A stretch of 64,000 nucleotides of DNA from an uncultured Alistipes sp. (GCA_900768045.1 CAAGBL010000045.1:1-64000); one strand, 5' to 3'. Positions 1 to 9,099 are shown, counted from the first letter of the stretch. Notes: generated from the sequence alone by a model not told the origin. Program-made: numbers and translations.

Positions 1-104
1 TTAGGTAAACTCCGCTTTTTCGGGCTTCGCAAGCCTAAAATCAGCTCTTGTTATACAGCTTCTAAGTACAAGGAAGAAGCCAACAAGTCTGTTAGACATC
101 CTCG

Positions 105-2318
105 TTAGTTTATTCTATAGACATTTTTTATGCCCTTGATGCGACGCAGCGAGTGCAGGAGCATATCTACAATGTTTGCTCCCGTGACCTCCACCGACAG
201 CTGTGCCGAGACTGAGCCATCGCCCTTAGGTGTGAAGTTAATGCCTCGCACCGCCAGCTTAAGCTCCTTGCTTGCCGTGTCCATAATGGTTGTTGCAAGG
301 CCAGGGATATCGGCTGCCGAGATGCCAATAGTGACACGGAAGGCTCCCTGGACTCCATCTCGCCAGCGCGCCTCCATAACACGGTAGGGGTAGCGCTCAC
401 GCATGCGACGGGCATTAGGGCAGTCGGTACGGTGTATGGTGATGCCAGCATTGATAGTAATAAAGCCGAAGATGTCGTCACCCTTGATAGGGTTGCAGCA
501 CTTGCCGAGCTTATACTCGATGTTGTTAATCTTCTCGTCGATAACCAAGGCATCGCCCCTCGTCGCAGTCTCGTCGCCACGCTCCTCACGTAGGCGTGCC
601 TTGCGCTCCTCGACCTCCTGGGCTGCTAAGCGGCGCTCCTCATCAGCAGCACCAGATAGCCAGTGCTGAAGAATATCTTTGATTTGTGATATCTCAATCT
701 TCTGGTCGGCAATAGCTACATAGAGCTCATTGCCACGCTTGATTTTGAAGTGCTTGCATAGGTAGGCTACAGCCTCATCTATTGTCACGTCGAGCTTCCA
801 GTTCTTTAGCTTGCGCTCGAGCTCCTCACGTCCCATGCGAGCATGCTTCTGCTTCTGTTCACGTAGGTAGGCACGTATGCGGTTACGGGCCTTTTGTGTA
901 ATGCAGTGGTTAAGCCAGTCGGCCTTAGGTGTTTGGTCTTTGCGTGTGAGCACCTCGCAGATGTCGCCATTATGCAACTGCTCCTTGATAGGCACAACAC
1001 GGCCACCAACCTTGCCACCTACGCAGATGCCACCTAACGATGTGTGTATGTCGAAGGCGAAGTCGAGAACTGTTGCTCCTTCGGGCAGCTTGCGTATATC
1101 TCCCGAGGGTGTAAACACGAATATCTCGCCCGAAGCCTTTGCCTCGAAGCGCTGTGCAATAGACTCGGAAGTGGTATCTTCAAGGAGTTCTCGCAGGCGA
1201 CCAAGCCACGCCTCGGCACCCATGCCGCCCTGCTTAACGCCCTTATAGCGCCAATGTGCGGCGATACCTCGCTCGGCAACCTCGTCCATGCGCTCGGTGC
1301 GTATCTGCACCTCCACCCAGCGTCCCTCGCTGCCCAGCACCGTGGCGTGCAACGACTCATAGCCATTGCTCTTGGGGATAGATATCCAGTCACGCATACG
1401 CTCGGTATTTGGTGTATAGAGGCTTGTGACATGCGAGTATACTGTCCAGCATTGAGCCTTCTCTCGCTCAGGCGGACAGTCTATAATTATGCGCAGCGCA
1501 AAGATGTCGTAGACACCTTTGAAGTCAACCTTCTGCTTGCGCATCTTCTGAAAGATAGAATATACAGACTTGGTGCGGCTCTTTATATGGTACTTTATGC
1601 CGTCATCGTCGAGAAGCTTGCGCACGGGGCGTAGAAACTCCTCGATAAATGTCATGCGCTCCTGTTCGCTCTCCTTAAGCTCCTCGACAATATGGTTGTA
1701 CATATCGGGCTCGAGATACTTGAGCGACAAATCCTCAAGCTCGCTCTTGATGCTATACAGACCGAGCTTATGGGCGATTTGAGCATATAGGTTAAGGCTC
1801 TCCCAACTCTTCTTGCGGCGTTTACGCTCGGGGAACATGTCGAGCGAGCGCATAACCTCAAGGCGGTCGGCGAGCTTGATGAGTATCACTCGAGGATCCT
1901 CCGAATACGAGACAATCATGTCTCTAAAGTCGGAAGCCTGCTCCTTCGAGGCCTTGAGCTTGATGTCCGAGATTTTGGCAAGGGCAACAGCAATGCCTAA
2001 AGTCTCCTCGCCATACTCTTGGCGTATAGTGTCAAGCAGCTCGTTAAGGGCTGGGCTATTCTCCTGAATAGCTATGCGTACTACATCGTGAATAATGGCG
2101 GCGATAGTCGAGTTACGGCCAAGACCAATCTCCTCGACGACAATATGTGCTACGGCAACACCGTGATCGAGTAGTGGTGCTGAGTTATAGCGCACTGTCC
2201 CCTGCAATTTCTCGTCGGCAAAGAGCAGTGCATGGTCTATCATCTGCTGTGTGTGTGCCGAGAAATTGGACTTGACAAGCGCCCTTAAGGCGTTATATCG
2301 CTCTAACGTATTATTCAT
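105..2318 (-). CDS. relA: RelA-type (p)ppGpp synthetase (HD hydrolase site degenerate)
   Basis: Long RelA/SpoT-family protein of 737 aa that makes the alarmone (p)ppGpp from ATP and GDP/GTP during starvation. Domain order is HD (about 1-190), synthetase (about 230-345; Asp271, the YESLHATV motif at 320-327, Glu336 in EVQIR), TGS (EIFVFTPSGDIRKLPEG and following) and a C-terminal ACT domain. In the HD domain His77-Asp78 remain, but the two acidic residues that should follow (ED in hydrolases) are Arg81-Ile82. The later ADRLxNMR motif reads ADRLEVMR, so its Asn is Val155. I infer a synthetase without hydrolase activity, paired with a SpoT-like enzyme elsewhere. The start chosen is the ATG at 2318; it overlaps the stop of the upstream methyltransferase by 8 bp, while the ORF extends further 5' without homology. 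Confidence 0.93.
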   Translation of the reverse strand: MNNTLERYNALRALVKSNFSAHTQQMIDHALLFADEKLQGTVRYNSAPLLDHGVAVAHIVVEEIGLGRNSTIAAIIHDVVRIAIQENSPALNELLDTIRQEYGEETLGIAVALAKISDIKLKASKEQASDFRDMIVSYSEDPRVILIKLADRLEVMRSLDMFPERKRRKKSWESLNLYAQIAHKLGLYSIKSELEDLSLKYLEPDMYNHIVEELKESEQERMTFIEEFLRPVRKLLDDDGIKYHIKSRTKSVYSIFQKMRKQKVDFKGVYDIFALRIIIDCPPEREKAQCWTVYSHVTSLYTPNTERMRDWISIPKSNGYESLHATVLGSEGRWVEVQIRTERMDEVAERGIAAHWRYKGVKQGGMGAEAWLGRLRELLEDTTSESIAQRFEAKASGEIFVFTPSGDIRKLPEGATVLDFAFDIHTSLGGICVGGKVGGRVVPIKEQLHNGDICEVLTRKDQTPKADWLNHCITQKARNRIRAYLREQKQKHARMGREELERKLKNWKLDVTIDEAVAYLCKHFKIKRGNELYVAIADQKIEISQIKDILQHWLSGAADEERRLAAQEVEERKARLREERGDETATRGDALVIDEKINNIEYKLGKCCNPIKGDDIFGFITINAGITIHRTDCPNARRMRERYPYRVMEARWRDGVQGAFRVTIGISAADIPGLATTIMDTASKELKLAVRGINFTPKGDGSVSAQLSVEVTGANIVDMLLHSLRRIKGIKNVYRIN

Positions 2319-3123
2319 TTGTCGCCACGTTTTCTTCGTTTGTTTTGTTGTGCTGAGGCTTGCGAACAATCACAAGGTCGTCCTTGCCAGGAGAGTATAG
2401 GCGCTTCTCCCACTCAGTGAGTCGGCGAGCAAAGTCGCTACGCTCAACCTCAAAGCCCGCCTCACGAAGCCTATCGTCGTAGTCACGACCATATATCCTT
2501 CGGTGGTCATATTGGCCAAAGAGGCGTGTGCGCTCCTTAGCGTCGACAATAGAGTCGTCTTCGAAGGTGGTCTCACGCTCTCTATCTTCGGGTACAAGAA
2601 AGATGCCCCAACCACCAGGCTTCATTACTCGGTGTAGCTCCTGCATGGCAAGACGGTCATTCTCGACATGCTCAAGCAGGTGGTTGCAGATGATTACATC
2701 TATCGAGTCGGAGGGCAGAGGAATGTTCTGCACGTCGAAATGCTGGTCGGCCAAGGGCGACTCAAGGTCTGCGGTAATATAATCCTTGCTCGAGCCATAG
2801 CTCTTGCGAAAATGCTTCATAAGAGGGGGCTCGGGGGCAATATGTAGAAGGCGTGGGTGGCTCTTAAAAAGCGATGTTTGGCGCTCCATCCATAGCCATA
2901 TCATTCTGTGACGCTCCAGAGATAGGCAGCTTGGGCATAGGGCATTGTTGCGCCCTTTGACATAGCCATAAGGGAGAAACGTGCGGTAGCGGGCACCACA
3001 TATTGGGCACTCACGACCTCGTCCCCGATAAAAGAGCCCTAACAAAGGGGCTGCCCATGTTGCCATGCGCTGAATGTTGCGTCGTGGGACATGGTTAAGT
3101 ATCCAACGAATAATGAATCGCAT
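2311..3123 (-). CDS. Class I SAM-dependent methyltransferase
   Basis: Protein of 270 aa when started at the ATG at 3123, 5 bp after the xseB stop; a longer in-frame start at 3186 would run into xseB. An N-terminal zinc-ribbon-like part (CPICGARYRTF, then CPSC) precedes a Rossmann methyltransferase core of the Methyltransf_11 type. Motif I is degenerate (LLHIAPEPPL), but the core shows YITADLE, DVIICNHLLEHVE and HRVMKPGGWGIFLVP, as in SAM enzymes acting on sugars or envelope lipids. The substrate cannot be told. It lies in the xseA-xseB-methyltransferase-relA run, all on the minus strand with tiny gaps or overlaps, so co-transcription is likely. Confidence 0.8.
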   Translation of the reverse strand: MRFIIRWILNHVPRRNIQRMATWAAPLLGLFYRGRGRECPICGARYRTFLPYGYVKGRNNALCPSCLSLERHRMIWLWMERQTSLFKSHPRLLHIAPEPPLMKHFRKSYGSSKDYITADLESPLADQHFDVQNIPLPSDSIDVIICNHLLEHVENDRLAMQELHRVMKPGGWGIFLVPEDRERETTFEDDSIVDAKERTRLFGQYDHRRIYGRDYDDRLREAGFEVERSDFARRLTEWEKRLYSPGKDDLVIVRKPQHNKTNEENVATNE

Positions 3124-3128
3124 AGTTG

Positions 3129-3320
3129 TTATCCATTTATTAGTTTTTCGACCTCTTGTTCGGTTGTTGCAAGCATCTTGCGACACTCTGCAATAAGCTT
3201 TGTGGCACGTGCTACCGAGCTTGTCAGTTCGTCGATAGTCATCTCGCCAGAGCGTAGGCGTGCCAAGATGCTCTCCACCTCAGCCATAGCCTCACTATAT
3301 GTTAACTTCTTTGTTGCCAT
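3129..3320 (-). CDS. xseB: Exodeoxyribonuclease VII small subunit
   Basis: 63 aa, the usual size for XseB. The helical core with LTYSEAMAEVESILARLRSG is the family signature. It forms the multi-subunit exonuclease VII with XseA, degrading single-stranded DNA into short oligonucleotides. Its ATG overlaps the xseA stop by one base (TAATG), implying translational coupling. Confidence 0.93.
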   Translation of the reverse strand: MATKKLTYSEAMAEVESILARLRSGEMTIDELTSSVARATKLIAECRKMLATTEQEVEKLING

Positions 3321-4591
3321 TATCTTAATGTTTTGCTCGTTACATTTGCCTTAATTATGCCCGTTGCCAACTCTATACTAACGTCTGCTCCAGGCTCAAT
3401 ATTTTGTGGGTTTATCGTGTAGCCATCATCGCCACGCACTATGGCAAAGCCCTTGCGCAGAATATGCTCAGGATTGCTCTGCTCAACAATGGTTAGCTGT
3501 GCAGATATGCGTTGCTCCTCGCCACGGATAATCGAGTGAGCGAGGGTTGCTATATTCTGCTCGATGTTATCGAGACGATGTTGCATACCATTTACAGCTA
3601 TTGCCGAAGAGCGAGCTATCTCCGCACTGCTACGTTCAAGGCTCAGGCGCTCGCCATTTATGCGTGCTACGACCATGTCACGAAGCTTGTAGCTATACTC
3701 GTCAATAGTTGCCATCTCGAGCTCGGCCATCTCAACAAGGAGTGTTGCCACTGCCGTAGGCGTTTTGCACGAGGTGTGGGCTACTAAGTCAACCACCGAC
3801 GTATCTTTATCATGACCGATGCCTGTGATTACTGGCAGCGGGAATTGTGCCACGTGTGAGGCTATGCGGTAGGAGTCGAACAGAGCAAGGTCGCTAACAG
3901 AGCCACCACCACGAATAATGACAGCGCAGTCGAATTGTTCCTCACGCTCGGCAATGGCGTTAAGGGCCTCAATAACGCTATCTTCGGCCATGTCGCCCTG
4001 CATAAGCGAGCCGAATAGCTCAGTCTGGAAGCGATACGTGGTGCGTCGTAGCTCGTTCATAAAGTCTTGGTAGCCAGCAGCCGTAGCGCTCGATACTATG
4101 GCAATGCGCAGTGTGGGGTGGGGTAGCTCGAGTTCTCGGTTCATATCCCACACGCCATCACGCTTAAGTTGCTCGATGCACTCCCTACGGCGACGCTCAA
4201 CCTCGCCGAGGGTATATGTAGCATCTATGTCGATAATCTGTAGCGAGAAGCCATAGACCTCGTGGTAGGTGACAACAACACGCAGCAGAACGGCTATGCC
4301 AGAGGTTAGTTGCGTCCCCGTTGCCTCCTCAAACTTACGAGATATGGTGGCGTAGGCCGAACGCCAAACAACGCCTCGTGCCTCAGCTCGTGGTGCACCC
4401 TCTTTTTCGCCCTTCTCAACAAGGTTGAGGTAGCAATGACCCGAGCGGTTGACCTTCATCTCCGAAATCTCGGCACTAACCCATAGTGGATCGCTAAAAC
4501 GACTCTCGAGAGTTGTTCTAACTAACCGCTGAAGGTCGAGAAGCGTGAGGTGCTCACTCTGTGATGTTGTTATGTTAATCGGCACAACCAT
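3320..4591 (-). CDS. xseA: Exodeoxyribonuclease VII large subunit
   Basis: 423 aa, normal for the family. An N-terminal OB fold (SDPLWVSAEISEMKVNRSGHCYLNLVE) is followed by the catalytic region with AIVSSATAAGYQDFM, IIRGGGSVSDLALFD and ITGIGHDKDTSVVDLVAH, all characteristic of XseA, and then a coiled-coil arm that binds XseB. The catalytic subunit acts on single-stranded DNA in repair. It overlaps xseB by one base and follows the TonB-domain gene with a 6 bp gap. Confidence 0.95.
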   Translation of the reverse strand: MVVPINITTSQSEHLTLLDLQRLVRTTLESRFSDPLWVSAEISEMKVNRSGHCYLNLVEKGEKEGAPRAEARGVVWRSAYATISRKFEEATGTQLTSGIAVLLRVVVTYHEVYGFSLQIIDIDATYTLGEVERRRRECIEQLKRDGVWDMNRELELPHPTLRIAIVSSATAAGYQDFMNELRRTTYRFQTELFGSLMQGDMAEDSVIEALNAIAEREEQFDCAVIIRGGGSVSDLALFDSYRIASHVAQFPLPVITGIGHDKDTSVVDLVAHTSCKTPTAVATLLVEMAELEMATIDEYSYKLRDMVVARINGERLSLERSSAEIARSSAIAVNGMQHRLDNIEQNIATLAHSIIRGEEQRISAQLTIVEQSNPEHILRKGFAIVRGDDGYTINPQNIEPGADVSIELATGIIKANVTSKTLR

Positions 4592-4597
4592 AATTCG

Positions 4598-5140
4598 TTA
4601 CATTAATATTATGCCTGGCTCCACAGGTATAGTCTTGCCCTCGGGCAGAGTGAGGTTGACAAGATGTGTGCTCTCGACCGATGAGCCATTTTTTGTTGCG
4701 GCTCTCCATTGTGGCGACGAGGCTATGGCTCGCTCAACACGCTTTTGAAATTGGCGTGATGTCGACTCCAAAACCTTGATAATATGAACGTTGCCCTTGC
4801 TGTCAACCTTTATGCGTAGCGACACTCGCTCGGCGGGCATGTTGCTATCCCACTTGATGTTGTGTTGTAGGTAGTTAGTAAAACTGCTGTAGCCCTCGGC
4901 AACGAATTCGGCAGGAGTGTCGTAGTTGAGAGTAACCATGATTACCCCTTCCGAAGCGGCGATACCCCATTTCTCGATAGTCTCCTCGGTAGCTGGAAGT
5001 GTGTCGATATAGGCAATGTTAGCTTGCTCAATATCGTCAATGCTCGCTACGGGCTTGCCATTGACAATGTAGAGTGGACCACGAGCGCTAAGGGCTGTGG
5101 TAGAGAGCAAGAGAAGTATGCCGAGAAATAGGTGGCGCAT
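4598..5140 (-). CDS. Secreted TonB C-terminal-domain protein with plug-like N-terminus
   Basis: 180 aa with a signal peptide (MRHLFLGILLLLSTTALSA). Residues about 22-75 (YIVNGKPV, then ASEGVIMVTLNYD) resemble the short 'VNG...GVI-ITTK' stretch seen in SusC-type plug domains. Residues about 85-175 fit a TonB C-terminal domain (VSLRIKVDSKGNVHIIKVLESTSRQF). There is no N-terminal membrane anchor beyond the signal peptide, so it is probably a periplasmic or surface protein and not a classical energy transducer. It is the last gene of the envelope operon before xseA, 3 bp after the DUF2490 gene. Confidence 0.7.
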   Translation of the reverse strand: MRHLFLGILLLLSTTALSARGPLYIVNGKPVASIDDIEQANIAYIDTLPATEETIEKWGIAASEGVIMVTLNYDTPAEFVAEGYSSFTNYLQHNIKWDSNMPAERVSLRIKVDSKGNVHIIKVLESTSRQFQKRVERAIASSPQWRAATKNGSSVESTHLVNLTLPEGKTIPVEPGIILM

Positions 5141-5143
5141 GGA

Positions 5144-5920
5144 TTATAGCTTAAATTTATACGTGATGCCGAATATGTGGCGCATCTCGTTCTCCTGAAC
5201 AACGCTCTTAAGGTCGCCCTTATTGCCCTTGTAGTCAATGTTGTAGCGACGGTCGTAGTCGAAGTAGTAGTAGAAGTCGAGGCGGTGGTTGCGCGTAACC
5301 TTGAACTTGGCGCCAACACCAGCACGATAACGTGTTATGTAGTTGTCGATAGAGTAGGGATCACGCTTGTAGTTAAGCACCACGGCAGGTGCATTGAGCG
5401 TGTTGTGTAGCTCGAAGAGCAGGTATGGCGTCCACTTCGAGTGGCGAATGTCGTACTCGGCAGTTAGGCGTGAGCGTAGCACCATCTCGGGATTCATCTT
5501 CTCGTAGCGGTTTACCGAATCGGTGCGGAATGTTGTCTGCAACCTCTCACGAAGTGAGAACTCGAAGCGCCCTACGTTGATGTCGCCCTCAAGGTTGATG
5601 TTAGCACGGTGGCGAGGACGCTCCCACGCTCCTGGCTCGTTGCTATTTATTAGCTGATAGCCAACGCCAATGTTTAGGAATTTGCAGGCATCATACTCAA
5701 GGCCTATGCCTGTCTGGAAGCGGTCGACGGTCGAGAAGTCGTTCTTAAGGCGCATCTCGAGCGATGCCTCCAACGACAAATCGTCAACAACCTCCCACTC
5801 GAAGGCTCCACCTACACGGCCACGAAAGTCATCAGAGGTGGTGGTGCCCGGTATAATCTCCTGGGCTGAGAGGCTTACGCAGGTAAGCAGTATTGCAGCA
5901 GCGAGTATTAGCTTTCTCAT
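5144..5920 (-). CDS. DUF2490 family outer-membrane beta-barrel protein
   Basis: 258 aa with a signal peptide (MRKLILAAAILLTCVSLSAQE). It has repeated amphipathic strands with alternating aromatic residues (LNIGVGYQLINS, HRLDFYYYFDYDRRYN) and a C-terminus typical of barrels (MRHIFGITYKFKL). This matches the DUF2490 family common in Bacteroidetes, whose function is not known. It lies 9 bp after the DUF4956 gene and next to the VTC gene, so it may be the outer-membrane partner of that inner-membrane pair. Confidence 0.8.
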   Translation of the reverse strand: MRKLILAAAILLTCVSLSAQEIIPGTTTSDDFRGRVGGAFEWEVVDDLSLEASLEMRLKNDFSTVDRFQTGIGLEYDACKFLNIGVGYQLINSNEPGAWERPRHRANINLEGDINVGRFEFSLRERLQTTFRTDSVNRYEKMNPEMVLRSRLTAEYDIRHSKWTPYLLFELHNTLNAPAVVLNYKRDPYSIDNYITRYRAGVGAKFKVTRNHRLDFYYYFDYDRRYNIDYKGNKGDLKSVVQENEMRHIFGITYKFKL

Positions 5921-5929
5921 AGTTAGTCG

Positions 5930-6679
5930 TTAGTTGTTAAAGGCATTTTTCTCGTTTAGCTTCATCGTAGGCTCCGACATTGGCTCCTCGTTGGCTGCTG
6001 GAGTGTAGTGTACCTTAATGTATGCTACATCACGCAAGAAGTCGACATTGCCAACATCTACACGCTCAACCTTAATACCGAGGCGCTCTTCGAGGTCGGC
6101 AATAAGCTCTGAACGACGCTCAGGGCGGATAAGCTCGATGCGCTCGTAGCATACGAGTTTTGTTGCCTTACGACCACGCATGATAAAGCCCTCGAGAAGT
6201 GCCAAGACGATGATGATAAGCACATTGGCAAGTATCAACTCGGCATACGACACCATGAGGTTACTGCCGTTGATTACCGCCATGGCGATAGTGAGGAAGA
6301 GGTAGGTCATCTCACGTATAGGCACCATCTCGGTACGGTAGCGAATGATGCCGAAGATCATGAACAAGCCAAGGCCGATGCTCACGTCTATACCCACGCT
6401 CTTCATGAAGAATAGCAGCAAGAAGACTGCCGTAGAGAAGAGCATGAAGGTTACTGAGAAGTCCTTACGGCGACTCTTGGGGTAGTAGAAGCAACGCACG
6501 ATGACAAACGACACGATGAGGTTTATCGCAAACTGCAAGCATAGCTGTAGAATAGATGTGGTGTCGCACAATGGAATGCCAAGCATTGTGGCACCTACCT
6601 CGCCGTTTGAGCCTACAAGGGCTGCTACGTCAGCATCAAAAATATCGGGATTAAGGCCCTCGCCTTCAAATCCTATCAT
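5930..6679 (-). CDS. DUF4956 family membrane protein
   Basis: 249 aa with about four membrane segments (residues about 45-65, 80-100, 100-115, 135-165) and a cytosolic C-terminal domain (ERIELIRPERRSELIADLEERLG). DUF4956 proteins are commonly found next to VTC-domain polyphosphate polymerases, as here, where the VTC gene ends 4 bp upstream. I infer a membrane channel or scaffold for a VTC-type complex; this is unproven. Confidence 0.85.
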   Translation of the reverse strand: MIGFEGEGLNPDIFDADVAALVGSNGEVGATMLGIPLCDTTSILQLCLQFAINLIVSFVIVRCFYYPKSRRKDFSVTFMLFSTAVFLLLFFMKSVGIDVSIGLGLFMIFGIIRYRTEMVPIREMTYLFLTIAMAVINGSNLMVSYAELILANVLIIIVLALLEGFIMRGRKATKLVCYERIELIRPERRSELIADLEERLGIKVERVDVGNVDFLRDVAYIKVHYTPAANEEPMSEPTMKLNEKNAFNN

Positions 6680-6683
6680 AAGT

Positions 6684-7475
6684 CTATCTGTTTAGTCGTT
6701 TATTAATCTCTTGTATCTTAGCCTTGAAGCGGTTGTGCTTTATGCCATCTACGGTGAGCGTTGTGCCAAGGCAGTATTTGCTAACTTTCAAGGGGGCTAT
6801 GTGCATGTTGCGAAGCATGAGCTTTAGCATAGATTCGGTGTTGCCGTCCTGCTTAATCTCGACAATGGCCATGCGCTCGATATGCGCCTTGCGCCCCGTG
6901 CGAGCATCTTCGTACTCAAGCTGAAGGTCGATTGTTGAACGCTCAGTGAGCGTAGGGTTAACAAGCGTTATGCGGCTAAAGCGTGTTATGAGTGCGGGTT
7001 GTAGCTCGTCAACCGAGTAGTGCGAGTTGTTGACAAGAAGCTCACGAGCCTCGGCATTTTGTGCAAAGCACATTAGCTCCTCTGCCTTAATCTCAGTGCG
7101 GCGCTTCTTGGTGCGGCCTCGGTTGCTCTTCATCTTAATCTCAAAGAACGTTGTGCCACTCTCGAGGTATGTGCGTGTGCGCAGCTTTTGGCGTGTTAGC
7201 TTGCGGTTGTGGTGCACAATGAACATCTCACGTACGGAGGTGTCGTAGTAGAGCGTGAGGTAGCGGCATGCACGTACGCCGTCGATGATTTGTACGCTGT
7301 AACCAGCCTCGGCAGCGCTATGTAGCAGTCGTAGCACCTCCTCCTCAGAGAGTACATACTTGGTGTCGATGCGGTTCATGAGCTTCACGGAGCGCATCTC
7401 GTCGAGCGTGATGGTTGGCATCTCGTGCCACACATCAAGCCTATTAAGACCCTCGTATGTTAGGCTTGTTGTCAT
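6684..7475 (-). CDS. VTC-domain protein (polyphosphate polymerase-like)
   Basis: 263 aa with the CYTH-like tunnel fold of VTC4: MNRIDTKYVLSEEEV near the N-terminus, YLTLYYDT, RKLTRQKLRTRTYLE, FFEIKMKSNRGRTKKRR, and the late EIKQDGNTESMLKLML. In yeast VTC4 the many basic residues and Glu bind polyphosphate and metal, and they are present here. It probably makes polyphosphate from ATP, or binds it, at the inner membrane with the DUF4956 partner. The start at 7475 directly abuts the stop of the upstream gene. Confidence 0.82.
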   Translation of the reverse strand: MTTSLTYEGLNRLDVWHEMPTITLDEMRSVKLMNRIDTKYVLSEEEVLRLLHSAAEAGYSVQIIDGVRACRYLTLYYDTSVREMFIVHHNRKLTRQKLRTRTYLESGTTFFEIKMKSNRGRTKKRRTEIKAEELMCFAQNAEARELLVNNSHYSVDELQPALITRFSRITLVNPTLTERSTIDLQLEYEDARTGRKAHIERMAIVEIKQDGNTESMLKLMLRNMHIAPLKVSKYCLGTTLTVDGIKHNRFKAKIQEINKRLNR

Positions 7476-7901
7476 CTACTCGTAGGAAAATTCAAACTGA
7501 CGGTATGAGTTGAGAATGCCGTTAGCACCATAGTTCAGACGTCGTGTGCATACGCCATTGCTGTCGTACTCATATTTACGCACCTTCGAGGGCTTGTTAC
7601 GCTCGTTGTAGATAATCTCCTTCTCGAGCTGCCCCTTAGCGTTGTAGAAATACTCGGAGCGCCACGAGAGATGACGGCCATAGTCGCCATACTCATACTC
7701 CTCGATAAGCTGGCCTTGGGCGTTGTATACCTCGATATGGTCAACCCACTTGTTTTTGCCGTCGGGCGTGGTCTTCCACTCCTTGACAGTGAGCTTACGT
7801 CCCTTGCTCTTGGCCATCTTGCTACGGTCGGGGTAGTCGGCAAAGGCGCTCACAGAGAGGAGTAGAGTACAGAGTGTTAGTATAATATGCAAATGTTTCA
7901 T
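7476..7901 (-). CDS. Secreted YD/MORN-like repeat protein
   Basis: 141 aa with a signal peptide (MKHLHIILTLCTLLLSVSAFA). The mature part holds three or four degenerate repeats of the type 'Y-N-x-x-G-Q-L-x-x-E' (VYNAQGQLIEEYEYG; FYNAKGQLEKEIIYN; EYDSNGVCTRRLNYG), akin to toxin_YD or MORN-variant repeats. The function is unknown. It is the first gene of the VTC-DUF4956-DUF2490-TonB operon, with zero spacing to the VTC gene, so it is likely a periplasmic or surface part of the same process. Confidence 0.7.
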   Translation of the reverse strand: MKHLHIILTLCTLLLSVSAFADYPDRSKMAKSKGRKLTVKEWKTTPDGKNKWVDHIEVYNAQGQLIEEYEYGDYGRHLSWRSEYFYNAKGQLEKEIIYNERNKPSKVRKYEYDSNGVCTRRLNYGANGILNSYRQFEFSYE

Positions 7902-7917
7902 GCCTTTCTAAAATGCT

Positions 7918-7953
7918 AATAGCGACCTTGCCCATTGAGGACAGGTCGCTATG
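7918..7953 (-). terminator. Hairpin downstream of prfA
   Basis: TAGCGACCT at 7920-7928 pairs with AGGTCGCTA at 7943-7951. It lies between the prfA stop and the start of the next minus-strand operon, where a terminator is expected. The T-run that follows on the minus strand is weak. Confidence 0.45.
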
Positions 7954-7988
7954 CTCTAATATTTCGATTGTGCGTTGTCCTCGAAATC

Positions 7989-9074
7989 CTACAACTCGCT
8001 CTCCTTTAGGCGCTCAGCATTCTCAGCCACGATGAGCTGGTCGATGACATCCTGAATGTCACCGTCCATGAATGCAGAGAGGTTGTAGATGGTGTAGTTG
8101 ATACGGTGGTCGGTGATACGTCCCTGTGGGTAGTTGTAGGTGCGAATCTTTGCCGAACGGTCACCCGTAGAAACCATTGTCTTACGCTTCGAAGCAATCT
8201 CGTCGAGGTACTTCGAATACTCGAGGTTAAATACTCGGGTACGCAACTCCTCGAATGCCTTGTCGAAGTTCTTGAGCTGAGACTTCTGATCCTGACACTG
8301 CACGACGATACCTGTTGGTATGTGGGTAAGACGGATAGCCGAGTATGTGGTATTTACTGACTGACCACCAGGACCTGATGCACAGAAGATGTCCTTACGA
8401 ATATCGTTCATCGAGATCTCGATATCGAACTCCTCAGCCTCAGGCAACACCGCAACAGAGGCTGCTGAGGTGTGTACGCGGCCCTGAGTCTCGGTCTGTG
8501 GCACACGCTGCACACGGTGAACACCCGACTCATATTTGAGTGTGCCGTACACGCTCTGACCAGTAACCTTGAGCACAACCTCCTTGTAGCCACCAGCAGC
8601 ACCGTCAGACGATGATGTAATCTCGTAGCGCCAGCCCTTAGACTCGATATACTTGGTGTACATGCGCAATAGGTCGCCAGCAAAGATTGCTGCCTCGTCG
8701 CCACCAGTACCACCACGAATCTCGACAATGGCGTTCTTGTCGTCCTGAGGATCCTTGGGGATAAGCAAAAGCTTAATCTCCTCCTCCATCTTTGCGATTG
8801 CAGGCTCGAGGGTTGCTACCTCCTCACGTGCAATCTCACGGAACTCCTCGTCCTTTTCGTTAACCAAAATATCCTTAGCCTCGGCAAGGTTGGCGAGGGC
8901 AGTGCGGAAACGATCTGAGGTCTCGACGATAGGCTCGAGCTCCTTGTACTCCTTAGTGAGCTGAACAAACTGCTTTACATCAGCAATTACCTCGGGATCA
9001 GTGAGTTTCTGACCAATCTCCTCGTACTTGAGCTTAAGACCATCAAGGCGAATCAATATTGAATTATCTGCCAT
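7989..9074 (-). CDS. prfA: Peptide chain release factor 1
   Basis: 361 aa from the ATG at 9074 (MADNSILIRLDGLKLKYEEI). It recognises UAA/UAG in the ribosomal A site and triggers peptide release. The catalytic GGQ loop (SGPGGQSVNTTYSAIRLTH) is intact, and the codon-recognition domain precedes it. An in-frame extension to 9167 lies in AT-rich leader with no family similarity and is rejected as start. A TATATTTG box on the minus strand at 9107-9100 sits about 26-33 bp upstream. Confidence 0.96.
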   Translation of the reverse strand: MADNSILIRLDGLKLKYEEIGQKLTDPEVIADVKQFVQLTKEYKELEPIVETSDRFRTALANLAEAKDILVNEKDEEFREIAREEVATLEPAIAKMEEEIKLLLIPKDPQDDKNAIVEIRGGTGGDEAAIFAGDLLRMYTKYIESKGWRYEITSSSDGAAGGYKEVVLKVTGQSVYGTLKYESGVHRVQRVPQTETQGRVHTSAASVAVLPEAEEFDIEISMNDIRKDIFCASGPGGQSVNTTYSAIRLTHIPTGIVVQCQDQKSQLKNFDKAFEELRTRVFNLEYSKYLDEIASKRKTMVSTGDRSAKIRTYNYPQGRITDHRINYTIYNLSAFMDGDIQDVIDQLIVAENAERLKESEL

Positions 9075-9099
9075 ACTTTCTCTAATTATATTAATTGCG

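Noticed and set aside
1..99. Short minus-strand ORF of 32 codons (ATG 97-99 to stop at 1-3)
   Set aside because: No family similarity and no promoter visible; it lies at the window edge. A weak hairpin (GGGCTT-cgc-AAGCC) is more likely part of the relA downstream region.
8345..8728. ORFs antisense or out of frame within prfA
   Set aside because: Shadows produced by the biased codon use of prfA.
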